Positions 1-8,424 of a stretch of 64,000 nucleotides of DNA are shown piece after piece (the first letter of the stretch is position 1; each line of letters opens with the position of its first letter). The position numbers and the translations under genes were made by a program. The stretch spans positions 1 to 64,000 of the forward strand of contig NZ_FNON01000001.1 of NCBI RefSeq assembly GCF_900107045.1, read 5' to 3'. The notes beneath the pieces were generated by a model that made no database searches, was not told the DNA's origin, and worked only from the letters and a program-made list of their open reading frames with translations. Origin of the DNA: Amycolatopsis xylanica. GTDB taxonomy: Bacteria; Actinomycetota; Actinomycetes; Mycobacteriales; Pseudonocardiaceae.

Positions 1-314
<314 letters not shown>

Positions 315-413
315 CACAAAAATGCTTCGCATCCACTCTACAGCTCTGAAACCCCACACCACGTGGGCCGGCAAGCAGGATCTGTCGGTACCGCGGTGTG
401 AGTGTTTCGTAGT

Positions 414-530
414 GTTTCGGTGGTTATAGCGCCAGGGAAACGCCCGGTCCCATTCCGAACCCGGAAGCTAAGCCTGGTAGCGCCGATGGTACTGCAACCG
501 AAGGGTTGTGGGAGAGTAGGACGCCGCCGA
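414..530 (+). rRNA. 5S ribosomal RNA
   Basis: A ~117-base segment shows the 5S pattern: GGTGGTTATAGCG near the 5' end, the loop CCCATTCCGAACCCGG in the middle and GGGAGAGTAGG near the 3' end, with complementary termini. It follows the 23S end by about 100 bases, the standard 23S-5S order of an rrn operon. Ends are estimated to within a few bases. Confidence 0.95.
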
Positions 531-541
531 ACTTACCGTGG

Positions 542-601
542 AAAGAGGCCCGAGGCCTCGGTCGAGAACCAAGTGTTCTCCCGAGCCTCGGGCCTCTTTT
601 T
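542..601 (+). terminator. Rho-independent terminator of the rrn operon
   Basis: Two arms, 542-561 and 581-600, are complementary over about 16 bp with one bulge (GAGGCCCGAGGC pairs with GCCTCGGGCCTC) and are followed by TTTTT. It lies about 12 bases after the 5S gene. This is a classic intrinsic terminator ending rRNA transcription. Confidence 0.9.
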
Positions 602-649
602 CATACCCAAAACCCGGCCGCACCGGCCCCGCCCGCGCCCCTCGGACGG

Positions 650-1075
650 GCATCATCCGTGCACAACGGGACGACACCCGTGCACAGCGGGACGACACGC
701 GTACGCGGATGGACGACACGCGTCCCTGGATGGACGACGCGACCTCCCGCGCCCGACGCTCGTACCCCGGCGGCCGCCAGCCGTACTGGATGGCCGGCGC
801 GCGTACCCAGCAAGGCGGGACGTGTACCTCGCGGGTCGGCGCGCGTGCCCAAGCAGTCGGCAAGGCTGCGGAAACCCGCGGCGCCCGGGCACGTCGTCCG
901 TCTGTGCACGCGTGTCGTCCATCCACGAACGCGCGTCGTCCGTCTGGGTACGCGTGTCGTCCGTCTGGGTACGCGTGTCGTCCATCCACGAACGCCGTGT
1001 CCCACACCCGGGCACCTCGTGTCGACCACCCGGGCACCTCGTGTCGACCACTCCGGCACCTCGTGTTGAACGCCC
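650..1075. repeat. Degenerate ~21-bp tandem array in two inverted arms
   Basis: Between about 650 and 745, four to five units of ~20-21 bp carry GGACGACACGCGTAC-like cores. Between about 890 and 1075, nine or so units of 21-22 bp carry the reverse complement (GTACGCGTGTCGTCC), then drift to GGGCACCTCGTGTCGACCA-type units. The arms could fold into a very long imperfect stem around a ~145-bp loop. No gene is credible here: all frames stay open only because the repeats lack stop codons. Function is unknown. The remainder up to the next gene (1075-1584) holds only G-rich, gene-less DNA. Confidence 0.75.
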
Positions 1076-1390
1076 GGGCACGAGTCCTGACTTCCCAGGT
1101 GCGCGTGCCGACTCCTCTGGTACGCGCACCGACTCGCTGGGTAGGCGTACCGACGGCTCTGGCACGCGAGGCGCCCAGCTAGGCACGCGGGCTGAGCGCT
1201 CGGGTGAGCGAGTGGCCGGGCAACCGTGGGGGCATGGCTGGCCGGGCATGGCCGGGCGAACGTGGGGGCATGGTCGGGCGGGGTATGGCCGGGCGGCGCC
1301 GGGGTGGCTCGGGCTGGGTTTTTGCTGCTCAGGTACGGGTGTTTGCCGGGCTCGTACGGGTGTTTGCTTTCTGTGTACGGGCGGGTCGGC

Positions 1391-1417
1391 GGGGTGGGGT
1401 TTTCGTGGGGGATGGGG
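1391..1417 (+). other. Potential G-quadruplex motif
   Basis: Four runs of at least four G occur on the + strand at 1391-1394, 1396-1399, 1407-1411 and 1414-1417, with loops of 1, 7 and 2 bases. This is a textbook four-tetrad quadruplex pattern. It lies about 170 bp before the TPR gene, inside a strongly G-skewed stretch (about 1200-1440) that also repeats ACGGGTGTTTGC. Whether it folds or regulates anything cannot be seen. Confidence 0.5.
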
Positions 1418-1584
1418 TGTTTTTGTTGGGTGGGTCACTGGTTTGAGAAGCGGGGCAATGGGGTGAGCGGGGGACGGGGCTCCGCCGCATTTGGCCTGAG
1501 TGCGGTCCGTTAGAATTGCCGATTGTCCGCGTTGGCGGACCTTCTTCGTATGTTCAGTGTTTTTTCGGTGGCAGGAGGCCCCAA

Positions 1585-3450
1585 GTGTCCGAGTTCGGTC
1601 GACGTGACTCAGAGGATGAGGCGGCGTCTGGCCGGTCGGCTCGTCGCGACGCCGCCCCGCGAGGGAAGAGCGTTGGCGGCCCGCGGGGCGGCGCCAGGCA
1701 AGACCGCGGTGGACGGGATGGTGGCTATCAGGGCCGTCCGCGCCGCGATGACCGGGGCGACCGGGGTGGTTACCAGGGCAACCGGGGCGGCGGTGGCCGT
1801 GATGGTGGTGGCTCGGGTGACCGGGGGCAGCGCTCCGGTGGTTACCAGGGGAACCGGCCTGCCGGTGGTGGGTACAACAAGGACCGTGGCGACCGGCCGA
1901 CCGGGGGTTACCAGGGCAACCGTGAGGACCGGCGCTCCGATGACCGGCGTTCTTCGGGTGGCTACCAGGGGAACCGGTCCGATGACCGTCGTTCGGGTGG
2001 CTACCAGGGCAACCGTGACAATGACCGGCGCTCCGGTGGCTACAACCGGGATGATCGGCGCCCCAGTGGCGGGTTCAACCGGGATGACCGCTCTGACGAC
2101 CGGCGCTCCGGTGGTTACCAGGGGAACCGTGACAACGACCGTCGCCCGAGCAGCGGTGGTTACCAGGGCAATCGCGACAACGATCGCCGGCCGAGCAGCG
2201 GTGGCTACCAAGGCAACCGTGACAACGACCGTCGCCCGAGCGGTGGCTACCAGGGCAATCGGTCCTCTTCGGACGATCGTCGTGGTGGTTACCAGGGCAA
2301 CCGCGACGACAAGCGTTCCGGCGGCTACAACCGCGACGATCGCCCTTCGTACAACAAGGATCGCGGGGACCGTCCGTCCTACAAGGACCGTGGTGACCGG
2401 CCGTCGTACAACCGGGACAACAACGACCGGGGCGACCGCCCGAGCTACAACAAAGATCGCGGGGACCGCCCGTCCTACAACAAGGACCGTGGGGACCGGC
2501 CGTCCTACAACAAGGACCGCGGGGACCGGCCGAGCTACAACCGCGACGACCGCCCGTCCTACAACAAGGACCGTGGCGACCGGCCCGCATACAACAAAGA
2601 CCGTGGTGAGCGGCCGAGCTACAACAAGGACGACCGCCCGTCGTACAAGGACCGCGACAGCAAGCCCCGCTTCGAGCGCAAGGACGACCGTCCGTCCCGC
2701 GGCAACCGCGACGAGATGCGCGCGAAGCACTCGTCCCGTCCGCCGGGCCCCAAGGACGACGCCGAGCTCGCCAGGGAGCTCCTGCAGGCCCCCGAACTGC
2801 CCGAGGGCATCGAGTTCTCGGACCTCGACGACGAGATCCGCCAGGACCTCCGCACGCTGCCCAAGGCGCTCGCGGAGACCGTCGGCAAGCACCTGGTCGC
2901 CGCCGGTGGCCTGATGGACACCGACCCCGAGAAGGCGCTCGAGCACGTCAAGTACGCCAAGGCGAAGGCCTCCCGCGTGCCGGTCGTGCGTGAGGCGCTC
3001 GGCCTCGTCGCTTATCAAGCCGGCAACTGGTCCGAGGCGCTTTCGGAGCTGCGGGCGGTGCGGCGGATGACGCGGAGCGATGTGCACATCGCCGTCATCG
3101 CGGACTCCGAGCGGGCCATGGGCCGTCCGGAGCGGGCGCTCGACCTCGCCAAGGAGGTCAACACCGACTCGCTGCCGAAGGATGTGCAGGTCGAGCTGCG
3201 GATCGTGGCCGCAGGCGCGCGGCGTGACCTCGGGCAGCTGGATGCGGCCGTGGTCGCGTTGCAGACCGATGACCTGGTTCCGTCCAAGCGGGACCCGTGG
3301 AGCGCTCGCCTCTTCTACGCCTACGCCGACAACCTCGAGGCGGCCGGGCGCAAGGAAGACGCGCTCAAGTGGTTCCTCAACGCCGCCGAGGCCGATGAGG
3401 AAGACGAGACCGACGCCGCCGAGCGGGCCGCGGAGCTGGGCAGTGAGTGA
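1585..3450 (+). CDS. RG/YN-rich disordered domain fused to a TPR domain
   Basis: The 621-residue protein starts at GTG 1585, with GGAGG seven bases upstream; earlier in-frame starts lack such a site. Residues ~1-390 are low complexity: repeated GGYQGNRDNDRR-type units, then SYNKDRGDRP-type units rich in Arg, Gly, Tyr, Asn and Asp, as in disordered RNA-binding or condensate-forming proteins. Residues ~400-621 are helical with tetratricopeptide-like features (for example AYQAGNWSEALSELRAVRR) and an acidic C-terminus. Position and C-terminal domain match the TPR gene Rv1691 upstream of the tlyA block in mycobacteria, which lacks this long N-terminal part. A weak promoter (TTGGCC 1491, TAGAAT 1511, 14-bp spacer) may precede it. 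The molecular role is unknown; RNA or ribosome association is only a guess. Confidence 0.85.
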   Translation: MSEFGRRDSEDEAASGRSARRDAAPRGKSVGGPRGGARQDRGGRDGGYQGRPRRDDRGDRGGYQGNRGGGGRDGGGSGDRGQRSGGYQGNRPAGGGYNKDRGDRPTGGYQGNREDRRSDDRRSSGGYQGNRSDDRRSGGYQGNRDNDRRSGGYNRDDRRPSGGFNRDDRSDDRRSGGYQGNRDNDRRPSSGGYQGNRDNDRRPSSGGYQGNRDNDRRPSGGYQGNRSSSDDRRGGYQGNRDDKRSGGYNRDDRPSYNKDRGDRPSYKDRGDRPSYNRDNNDRGDRPSYNKDRGDRPSYNKDRGDRPSYNKDRGDRPSYNRDDRPSYNKDRGDRPAYNKDRGERPSYNKDDRPSYKDRDSKPRFERKDDRPSRGNRDEMRAKHSSRPPGPKDDAELARELLQAPELPEGIEFSDLDDEIRQDLRTLPKALAETVGKHLVAAGGLMDTDPEKALEHVKYAKAKASRVPVVREALGLVAYQAGNWSEALSELRAVRRMTRSDVHIAVIADSERAMGRPERALDLAKEVNTDSLPKDVQVELRIVAAGARRDLGQLDAAVVALQTDDLVPSKRDPWSARLFYAYADNLEAAGRKEDALKWFLNAAEADEEDETDAAERAAELGSE

Positions 3451-4423
3451 CGCCCTGCTCGCCGGGTACGACGCGGTGCTGTTCGACTTGGACGGCACCG
3501 TGTACCACGGCGCGCAGGTGATCGAGGGCGCCGTTGACGTGATCGCCGACATCCGCGCTCAGGGCGCGGCTGTCCGGTTCGTCACGAACAACGCCTCGAA
3601 GGCCCCTGAAGCCGTCGTCGAGCACCTCGGCGAACTCGGCATCGAAGCACAGGCCCACGAGGTCAGCACCAGTGCTCAGGCGGGTGTCGCGCTGCTCAAG
3701 GAGCGCGTGCCCGCCGGCACGCACGTGCTGGTCGTCGGCGCCGAGTCGCTGGCCGACGAGGTGCGCCGGGCGGGCCTCGTGCCGGTCAGGGAAGCGAGCG
3801 AGACCGTCGGGGCCGTGGTGCAGGGGCATTCCCCCGACAACGGCTGGCGGATCCTGTCCGAGGCCGCGCTCGCCATCCGCGCGGGCGCGCTCTGGGTCGC
3901 CACCAACGTGGACAAGACGCTGCCGAGTGAACGGGGCCTGCTGGTCGGCAACGGCTCGATGGTCGCCGCCGTGCGGTCGGCCACCGACGCTGAGCCGCTC
4001 GTCGCCGGGAAGCCGCAGCCGGGGCAGTTCCTGGCCGCGGCGAAGGGCGCCGAGCGGCCGCTGGTTGTCGGGGACCGGCTCGACACCGACATCGCGGGCG
4101 CTATCGCGGCCGAGATGCCCGTCTTGTGCGTGCTCGGCGGGGTCGCCACGCCATCCACCCTGGTCACGGCCATCCCCAAGGAGCGGCCGCAGTTCATCGC
4201 GAGGGATCTCACCGGCCTCCGCGAACCGGCCGAAACCCTGAAAGTCGGTCCCAGCCAGACGTGGACGGTCGACGTCCGCGACGAGCTGGTCGTCTCCGGG
4301 GACGGTGACGCGCTCGACCTGCTGCGGGCGCTGTGCCACGCGGCTTGGGAGTCGGGTGTGACCGGTGTCCGCGCGGACGGGCAAACGGCCAGCCGAACGC
4401 TGGCCGAACTCGGTATCGGCTAG
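3443..4423 (+). CDS. HAD-superfamily hydrolase, subfamily IIA (NagD-like)
   Basis: A 326-residue haloacid-dehalogenase-type phosphatase. The GTG start at 3443 overlaps the upstream stop by eight bases. The nucleophile motif DLDGT (D15, D17) is near the N-terminus. The cap-side motif TNVDKTLP and a late GDRLDTDI metal-binding motif follow the NagD/Rv1692 arrangement. Rv1692 is known as a glycerol-phosphate phosphatase in mycobacteria; the same role here is plausible from synteny. The last ~80 residues form a small C-terminal extension after the HAD core. Likely cytosolic and co-transcribed with its neighbours. Confidence 0.88.
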   Translation: MSDALLAGYDAVLFDLDGTVYHGAQVIEGAVDVIADIRAQGAAVRFVTNNASKAPEAVVEHLGELGIEAQAHEVSTSAQAGVALLKERVPAGTHVLVVGAESLADEVRRAGLVPVREASETVGAVVQGHSPDNGWRILSEAALAIRAGALWVATNVDKTLPSERGLLVGNGSMVAAVRSATDAEPLVAGKPQPGQFLAAAKGAERPLVVGDRLDTDIAGAIAAEMPVLCVLGGVATPSTLVTAIPKERPQFIARDLTGLREPAETLKVGPSQTWTVDVRDELVVSGDGDALDLLRALCHAAWESGVTGVRADGQTASRTLAELGIG

Positions 4424-4432
4424 CGTGACGGG

Positions 4433-4663
4433 GTGCATCCGCAACACACGCCGTACCCGCGGCCGATGCCGGGACCACCGCCGTCCCGGCCGGTCGATGC
4501 GGACCAGACAGAGCCTCAGGACACGGACCCGCGTGCCGGCATCGACGAAGCCGTGAGCGCGCTCGACGAGCTGGACAGGCTGCCGCTGTCCGAGCACGTC
4601 GAGCGGTTCGACGCCGTGCACACCGAGCTCACGGTCGCACTGTCCAGCATCGACAAGGTCTGA
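4433..4663 (+). CDS. Small hypothetical protein of the tlyA locus
   Basis: A 76-residue protein with GTG start at 4433, squeezed between the HAD gene (10 bases) and tlyA (5 bases). The first ~30 residues are Pro-rich and probably unstructured. The C-terminal half (AVSALDELDRLPLSEHVERF) predicts one or two amphipathic helices. Its position corresponds to the short Rv1693-type gene in mycobacteria. No catalytic motif is visible; a small adaptor acting with a neighbour is possible but unproven. Confidence 0.75.
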   Translation: MHPQHTPYPRPMPGPPPSRPVDADQTEPQDTDPRAGIDEAVSALDELDRLPLSEHVERFDAVHTELTVALSSIDKV

Positions 4664-4667
4664 GCCC

Positions 4668-5483
4668 ATGCCCCGCAGGGCCCGCCTCGACGCGGAACTC
4701 GTCCGGCGCGGTCTGGCCCGCTCCCGCGAACAGGCCTCGGCGCTCATCACCGGCGGCAAGGTGACCGTGCGCGGCATGGTCGCGAGCAAGCCCGCCACCG
4801 GCGTGGAATCCGACGCGCCCATCGTGGTGCGCGACGAAGACGACCCCGGCTGGGCCTCGCGCGGCGCGCACAAGCTGCTCGGCGCGCTGGAGGCCTTCGA
4901 GGAACTCACCGTCGAGGGCAAGCGCTGCCTCGACGCGGGGGCGTCCACCGGCGGCTTCACCGACGTGCTGCTGCGCAACGGCGCGTCGACCGTGATCGCC
5001 GCCGACGTCGGCCGTGGTCTGCTCGACTGGCGGCTGCGTACCGACGAGCGCGTTGTGGTCAAAGACAAGACCAACGTCCGCAGCGTGACCCCCGAGGACC
5101 TCGGCGGGCAGGTCGACCTGGTCGTCGGCGACCTTTCGTTCATCTCGCTCAAGCTCGTGCTGCCCGCGCTGGCCGCGTGCGCGAAACCCGGCGCCGACCT
5201 GGTGCCGATGGTCAAGCCGCAGTTCGAGATCGGCAAGGAACGCCTGGGCAGCGGCGGTGTGGTGCGCGATCCGGAACTGCGGGTCGAGACCGTGCTCGGC
5301 GTGCTGGCCGAGGCCGCGAAGCTCGGCCTCGGCTTCCGGGGCGTCGCCGCAAGCCCGTTGCCGGGGCCGTCCGGCAACGTCGAATACTTCATCTGGTTGC
5401 GCCGGGATCCGGAGACCTCCACTGTGGACACCGTGGAGATCGAGGCACAGGTGCGGAAGGCCGTCCTGGAGGGCCCGCAGTGA
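4668..5483 (+). CDS. tlyA: 16S/23S rRNA 2'-O-ribose methyltransferase TlyA
   Basis: 271 residues, the usual TlyA length. An N-terminal S4 RNA-binding domain (~6-64) precedes an FtsJ-type Rossmann methyltransferase, with SAM loop DAGASTGGFTDVLL (~87-100) and catalytic-type motifs DLSFISLK and KPQFE. TlyA methylates rRNA cytidines on both subunits in mycobacteria, and its loss gives capreomycin resistance; this follows from family knowledge. The 3' end overlaps nadK (GTGA), implying coupled translation. Confidence 0.95.
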   Translation: MPRRARLDAELVRRGLARSREQASALITGGKVTVRGMVASKPATGVESDAPIVVRDEDDPGWASRGAHKLLGALEAFEELTVEGKRCLDAGASTGGFTDVLLRNGASTVIAADVGRGLLDWRLRTDERVVVKDKTNVRSVTPEDLGGQVDLVVGDLSFISLKLVLPALAACAKPGADLVPMVKPQFEIGKERLGSGGVVRDPELRVETVLGVLAEAAKLGLGFRGVAASPLPGPSGNVEYFIWLRRDPETSTVDTVEIEAQVRKAVLEGPQ

Positions 5484-6403
5484 ACGCCGACCGTGAAGTG
5501 CTGCTCGTCGTGCACCCCGACTACGACACCACCCGCTCCGCCGCGCGCGAGGTGTCCGCGAAGTTCTCCAAGGCGGGCATCCGGCTGCGGGTGCTCGACA
5601 AGGAGGTCCGCGACCTCATCGAGCCGAACCAGGGCCTCGGCTCACCGTGCCTGGTGGTCGCGCCCGAGGAGGACCCGGCGGAGGGCACCGAGCTGGTGTT
5701 CGTGCTCGGTGGTGACGGGACGCTGCTGCGCGCGGCCGAGCTGGCGCGCCCGCACGGGGTGCCGGTGCTCGGCGTGAACCTCGGGCGGGTCGGGTTCCTG
5801 GCCGAGGCGGACTTCGACAAGCTCGAGGACACCATGCAGCGCGTGGTCGAGCGCAACTACCGCGTCGAAGAGCGGATGACCATCGACGTCACCGCCACCT
5901 GCGACGGCGAGGTCATCGCCGAGACCTGGGCGCTGAACGAGGCGAGCGTCGAGAAGAGCAGCCGTGACCGCGTGCTGGACGCGCTGATCGAGGTCGACGG
6001 CAGGCCCGTGTCGGCGTTCGGCTGCGACGGCGTGCTGTGCGCGACGCCGACCGGCTCGACCGCGTACGCGTTCTCCGCGGGCGGGCCGATCATCTGGCCG
6101 GACGTGCAGGCGCTGCTGGTCGTGCCGAGCAACGCGCACGCCATGTTCGCGCGCCCGCTGGTGGTGTCCAAGGACTCCGAGATCACCGTGGGCATCGACC
6201 CCGACGGGTCGACCGCGGTGCTCACCTGCGACGGCTCCCGGCACTTCGACCTGCCAGCCGGCACGCGGATCCAGGTGGTCAGCGGCCGGGTCCCGGTGCG
6301 GCTGGTGCGGCTGTGGGACGGGCCGTTCACCGACCGGCTGGTGCAGAAGTTCGCGCTGCCGGTGAAGAGCTGGCGTGAGCGACACGCCCGGGGCACCGAA
6401 TAG
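5480..6403 (+). CDS. nadK: NAD kinase
   Basis: 307 residues. The GTG start at 5480 overlaps the tlyA stop by four bases. The diagnostic GGDGT motif is at ~77-82, the glycine-rich ATP-grasping region continues to GVNLGRVGFL, and the NAD-binding TPTGSTAYAFSAGGPI motif is in the C-terminal half. It phosphorylates NAD to NADP, with ATP or polyphosphate as donor in actinobacteria. Same order as Rv1694-Rv1695. Confidence 0.96.
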   Translation: MNADREVLLVVHPDYDTTRSAAREVSAKFSKAGIRLRVLDKEVRDLIEPNQGLGSPCLVVAPEEDPAEGTELVFVLGGDGTLLRAAELARPHGVPVLGVNLGRVGFLAEADFDKLEDTMQRVVERNYRVEERMTIDVTATCDGEVIAETWALNEASVEKSSRDRVLDALIEVDGRPVSAFGCDGVLCATPTGSTAYAFSAGGPIIWPDVQALLVVPSNAHAMFARPLVVSKDSEITVGIDPDGSTAVLTCDGSRHFDLPAGTRIQVVSGRVPVRLVRLWDGPFTDRLVQKFALPVKSWRERHARGTE

Positions 6404-6508
6404 AACAAGTGTTTGAATGCGCCGTTCACCGCGCTTTCTCGCGGTTTCGGCGCCAAAAGGCCCCCTGTGCTGCGCGAAGCCTCCGGGTAGGCGACTACGG
6501 TGGTGCCC

Positions 6509-8329
6509 GTGCTTGCCGAGATGCGCATTCAGGGCCTCGGAGTGATCGAGGACGCCCTGCTGGAGTTCCACCCGGGCTTCACCGTGGTCACCGGGGAGAC
6601 CGGCGCAGGGAAGACCATGGTCGTGACCGGGCTGCACCTGCTCTCCGGAGGCCGGGCCGAGGCGTCGAAGGTGCGCGTCGGCACGAACAAGGCCACCGTC
6701 GAGGGCCGGTTCATCCTGGTCGGGGCCGAGAACGCCAAGGGGATCGTCGAAGACTCCGGCGCGGACGTCGACGAGGACGGCAGTGTGATCGCGCTGCGCT
6801 CCGTCGCGGCCGATGGGCGCTCGCGGGCCCACCTCGGCGGGCGTTCGGTGCCGGTCGGGGTGCTGTCCGACCTGTCGGAGCAGCTGCTCGCGGTGCACGG
6901 GCAGAACGACCAGCTGCGGCTGCTGCGCCCGTCCGAGCAGCGGGACGTGATCGACCGGTTCGCCGGGGTCGCCGTCGCCGATCCGCTCGCCGCCTATCGC
7001 GAGGTCCGTGAGGACTGGCTGGCGGTGGTCAACGAGCTCAACGAGCGCACCAGCCGGTCACGGGAGCTCGCGCAGCAGGCCGACATGCTCAAGCTCGGGC
7101 TCAGCGAGATCGAGGCGGTCAACCCGGAGCCCGGCGAGGACAACGAGCTCACCGAGAAGATCAAGCGGATGGCCGCGGTCGACGAGCTGCGTGAGTCCGC
7201 GGCGGGCGCGCAGGCCGCCGTCTCCGGCGCCGCCGACGGTGATCCGGACGTGGTGAGCGCGCTCGCGCTGATCGCCGAGGCGCGGCGCCGGGTGAGCTCT
7301 TCCGAGGACCCGATCCTGCGTGACATGGAGCCCAGGCTCGCCGAGGCGGCCGTGCTGCTGTCCGATGTGGGCACCGAGCTCACCGGGTATCTCGACGGGC
7401 TCGACGCCGATCCGGCGTTGCTGGAGAAGGTGCTCGCCCGCCAGGCCGACCTGAAGCGGCTGACGCGCAAGTACGCGGCCGACGTCGACGGCGTGCTGGC
7501 GTGGGCCGAGGACGCCCGCGCGCGGCTGTCCACAATGGATACGTCGGAGGAGGCGCTCGCCGCGCTCGCCGACCGCCGGGACGAGCTGGCCGCCGAGCTG
7601 GCCGAGCACGCGGCGACGCTGTCGGCCGCGCGTGCGCTGGCCGCCACCGAGCTGGCCGAGGCGATCACCTCGGAGATGGCCGGGCTGGCGATGGGCCAGG
7701 CCGAAATCGAGGTCACCGTGCAGCGGCGGCCCGCCGAGGCCAACGACCCGTACGCGCTCAAGGTGTTCGACACGATGGTGCACGCGGGCACGGACGGCGT
7801 CGACGAGGTCGAGCTGCTGCTGCGCGCGCACAACGGCGCCCCGTCGCTGCCGGTGCACAAGGCGGCGTCCGGCGGTGAGCTCTCGCGCGTCATGCTGGCG
7901 ATCGAGGTCGTGCTCGCGCACGCCGACACCACGCCGACGCTGGTGTTCGACGAGGTCGACGCCGGGGTCGGCGGCCGCGCGGCGGTCGAGATCGGCAGGC
8001 GGCTGGCGCGGCTCGCGCGCAGTCACCAGGTCCTGGTGGTCACGCACCTGCCGCAGGTGGCCGCGTTCGCCGATCAGCATCTGGTGGTGGACAAGGGCAC
8101 GTCCGGCGGGATCACCCGCAGTGGCGTGCGCGTGCTGGAGCAGTCGGAGCGGGTGATCGAACTCGCGCGCATGCTCGCCGGAATGGAAAGCACCGAAACG
8201 GGCCGCGCGCACGCGGAGGAACTGCTCGCGGTCGCCGAGGCGGACAAGAGCGTGCCCGAGTCGTGGAAGGAATCACCCACCCGTACGGGTAAGAAGAAAG
8301 GCGCCACCGCGGGAAAACGTGGTAAATAG
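6509..8329 (+). CDS. recN: DNA repair ATPase RecN
   Basis: An SMC-like repair protein of 606 residues if started at GTG 6509, so that it begins V-L-A-E-M-R-I as mycobacterial RecN does; GTGs at 6500 and 6503 are alternatives. Walker A GETGAGKT at 29-36, ABC signature SGGELSR at ~452, Walker B LVFDEVDAGVGG at ~475. The middle ~300 residues are Ala/Glu/Arg-rich and coiled-coil-like, with a central hinge. It acts in double-strand break repair. A Lys-rich tail ends the protein. A ~100-bp gap with a small hairpin (6429-6447) separates it from nadK. Confidence 0.95.
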   Translation: MLAEMRIQGLGVIEDALLEFHPGFTVVTGETGAGKTMVVTGLHLLSGGRAEASKVRVGTNKATVEGRFILVGAENAKGIVEDSGADVDEDGSVIALRSVAADGRSRAHLGGRSVPVGVLSDLSEQLLAVHGQNDQLRLLRPSEQRDVIDRFAGVAVADPLAAYREVREDWLAVVNELNERTSRSRELAQQADMLKLGLSEIEAVNPEPGEDNELTEKIKRMAAVDELRESAAGAQAAVSGAADGDPDVVSALALIAEARRRVSSSEDPILRDMEPRLAEAAVLLSDVGTELTGYLDGLDADPALLEKVLARQADLKRLTRKYAADVDGVLAWAEDARARLSTMDTSEEALAALADRRDELAAELAEHAATLSAARALAATELAEAITSEMAGLAMGQAEIEVTVQRRPAEANDPYALKVFDTMVHAGTDGVDEVELLLRAHNGAPSLPVHKAASGGELSRVMLAIEVVLAHADTTPTLVFDEVDAGVGGRAAVEIGRRLARLARSHQVLVVTHLPQVAAFADQHLVVDKGTSGGITRSGVRVLEQSERVIELARMLAGMESTETGRAHAEELLAVAEADKSVPESWKESPTRTGKKKGATAGKRGK

Positions 8330-8424
8330 CCAGTTCAGGTGCGGTAAGGGTCACGGGTAATTGTCCGTGGTCGCTTCGGCGTGGCGGACGCGTTCTCGCG
8401 TGTCACTTTGTCACCATCAGAAGC

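Noticed and set aside
890-1075. CRISPR-like array
   Set aside because: Units are contiguous ~21-bp repeats without unique spacers, and there are no cas genes in the window.
402-1466. Long open frames on both strands over the 5S gene and the repeat array
   Set aside because: They run through the 5S rRNA and its terminator, consist of degenerate repeats, overlap on all frames and lack ribosome-binding sites.
1609-3552. 647-codon antisense frame opposite the TPR gene
   Set aside because: A mirror of the Arg/Gly-rich repeats in a high-G+C gene. The plus frame has the start site, TPR domain and syntenic position.
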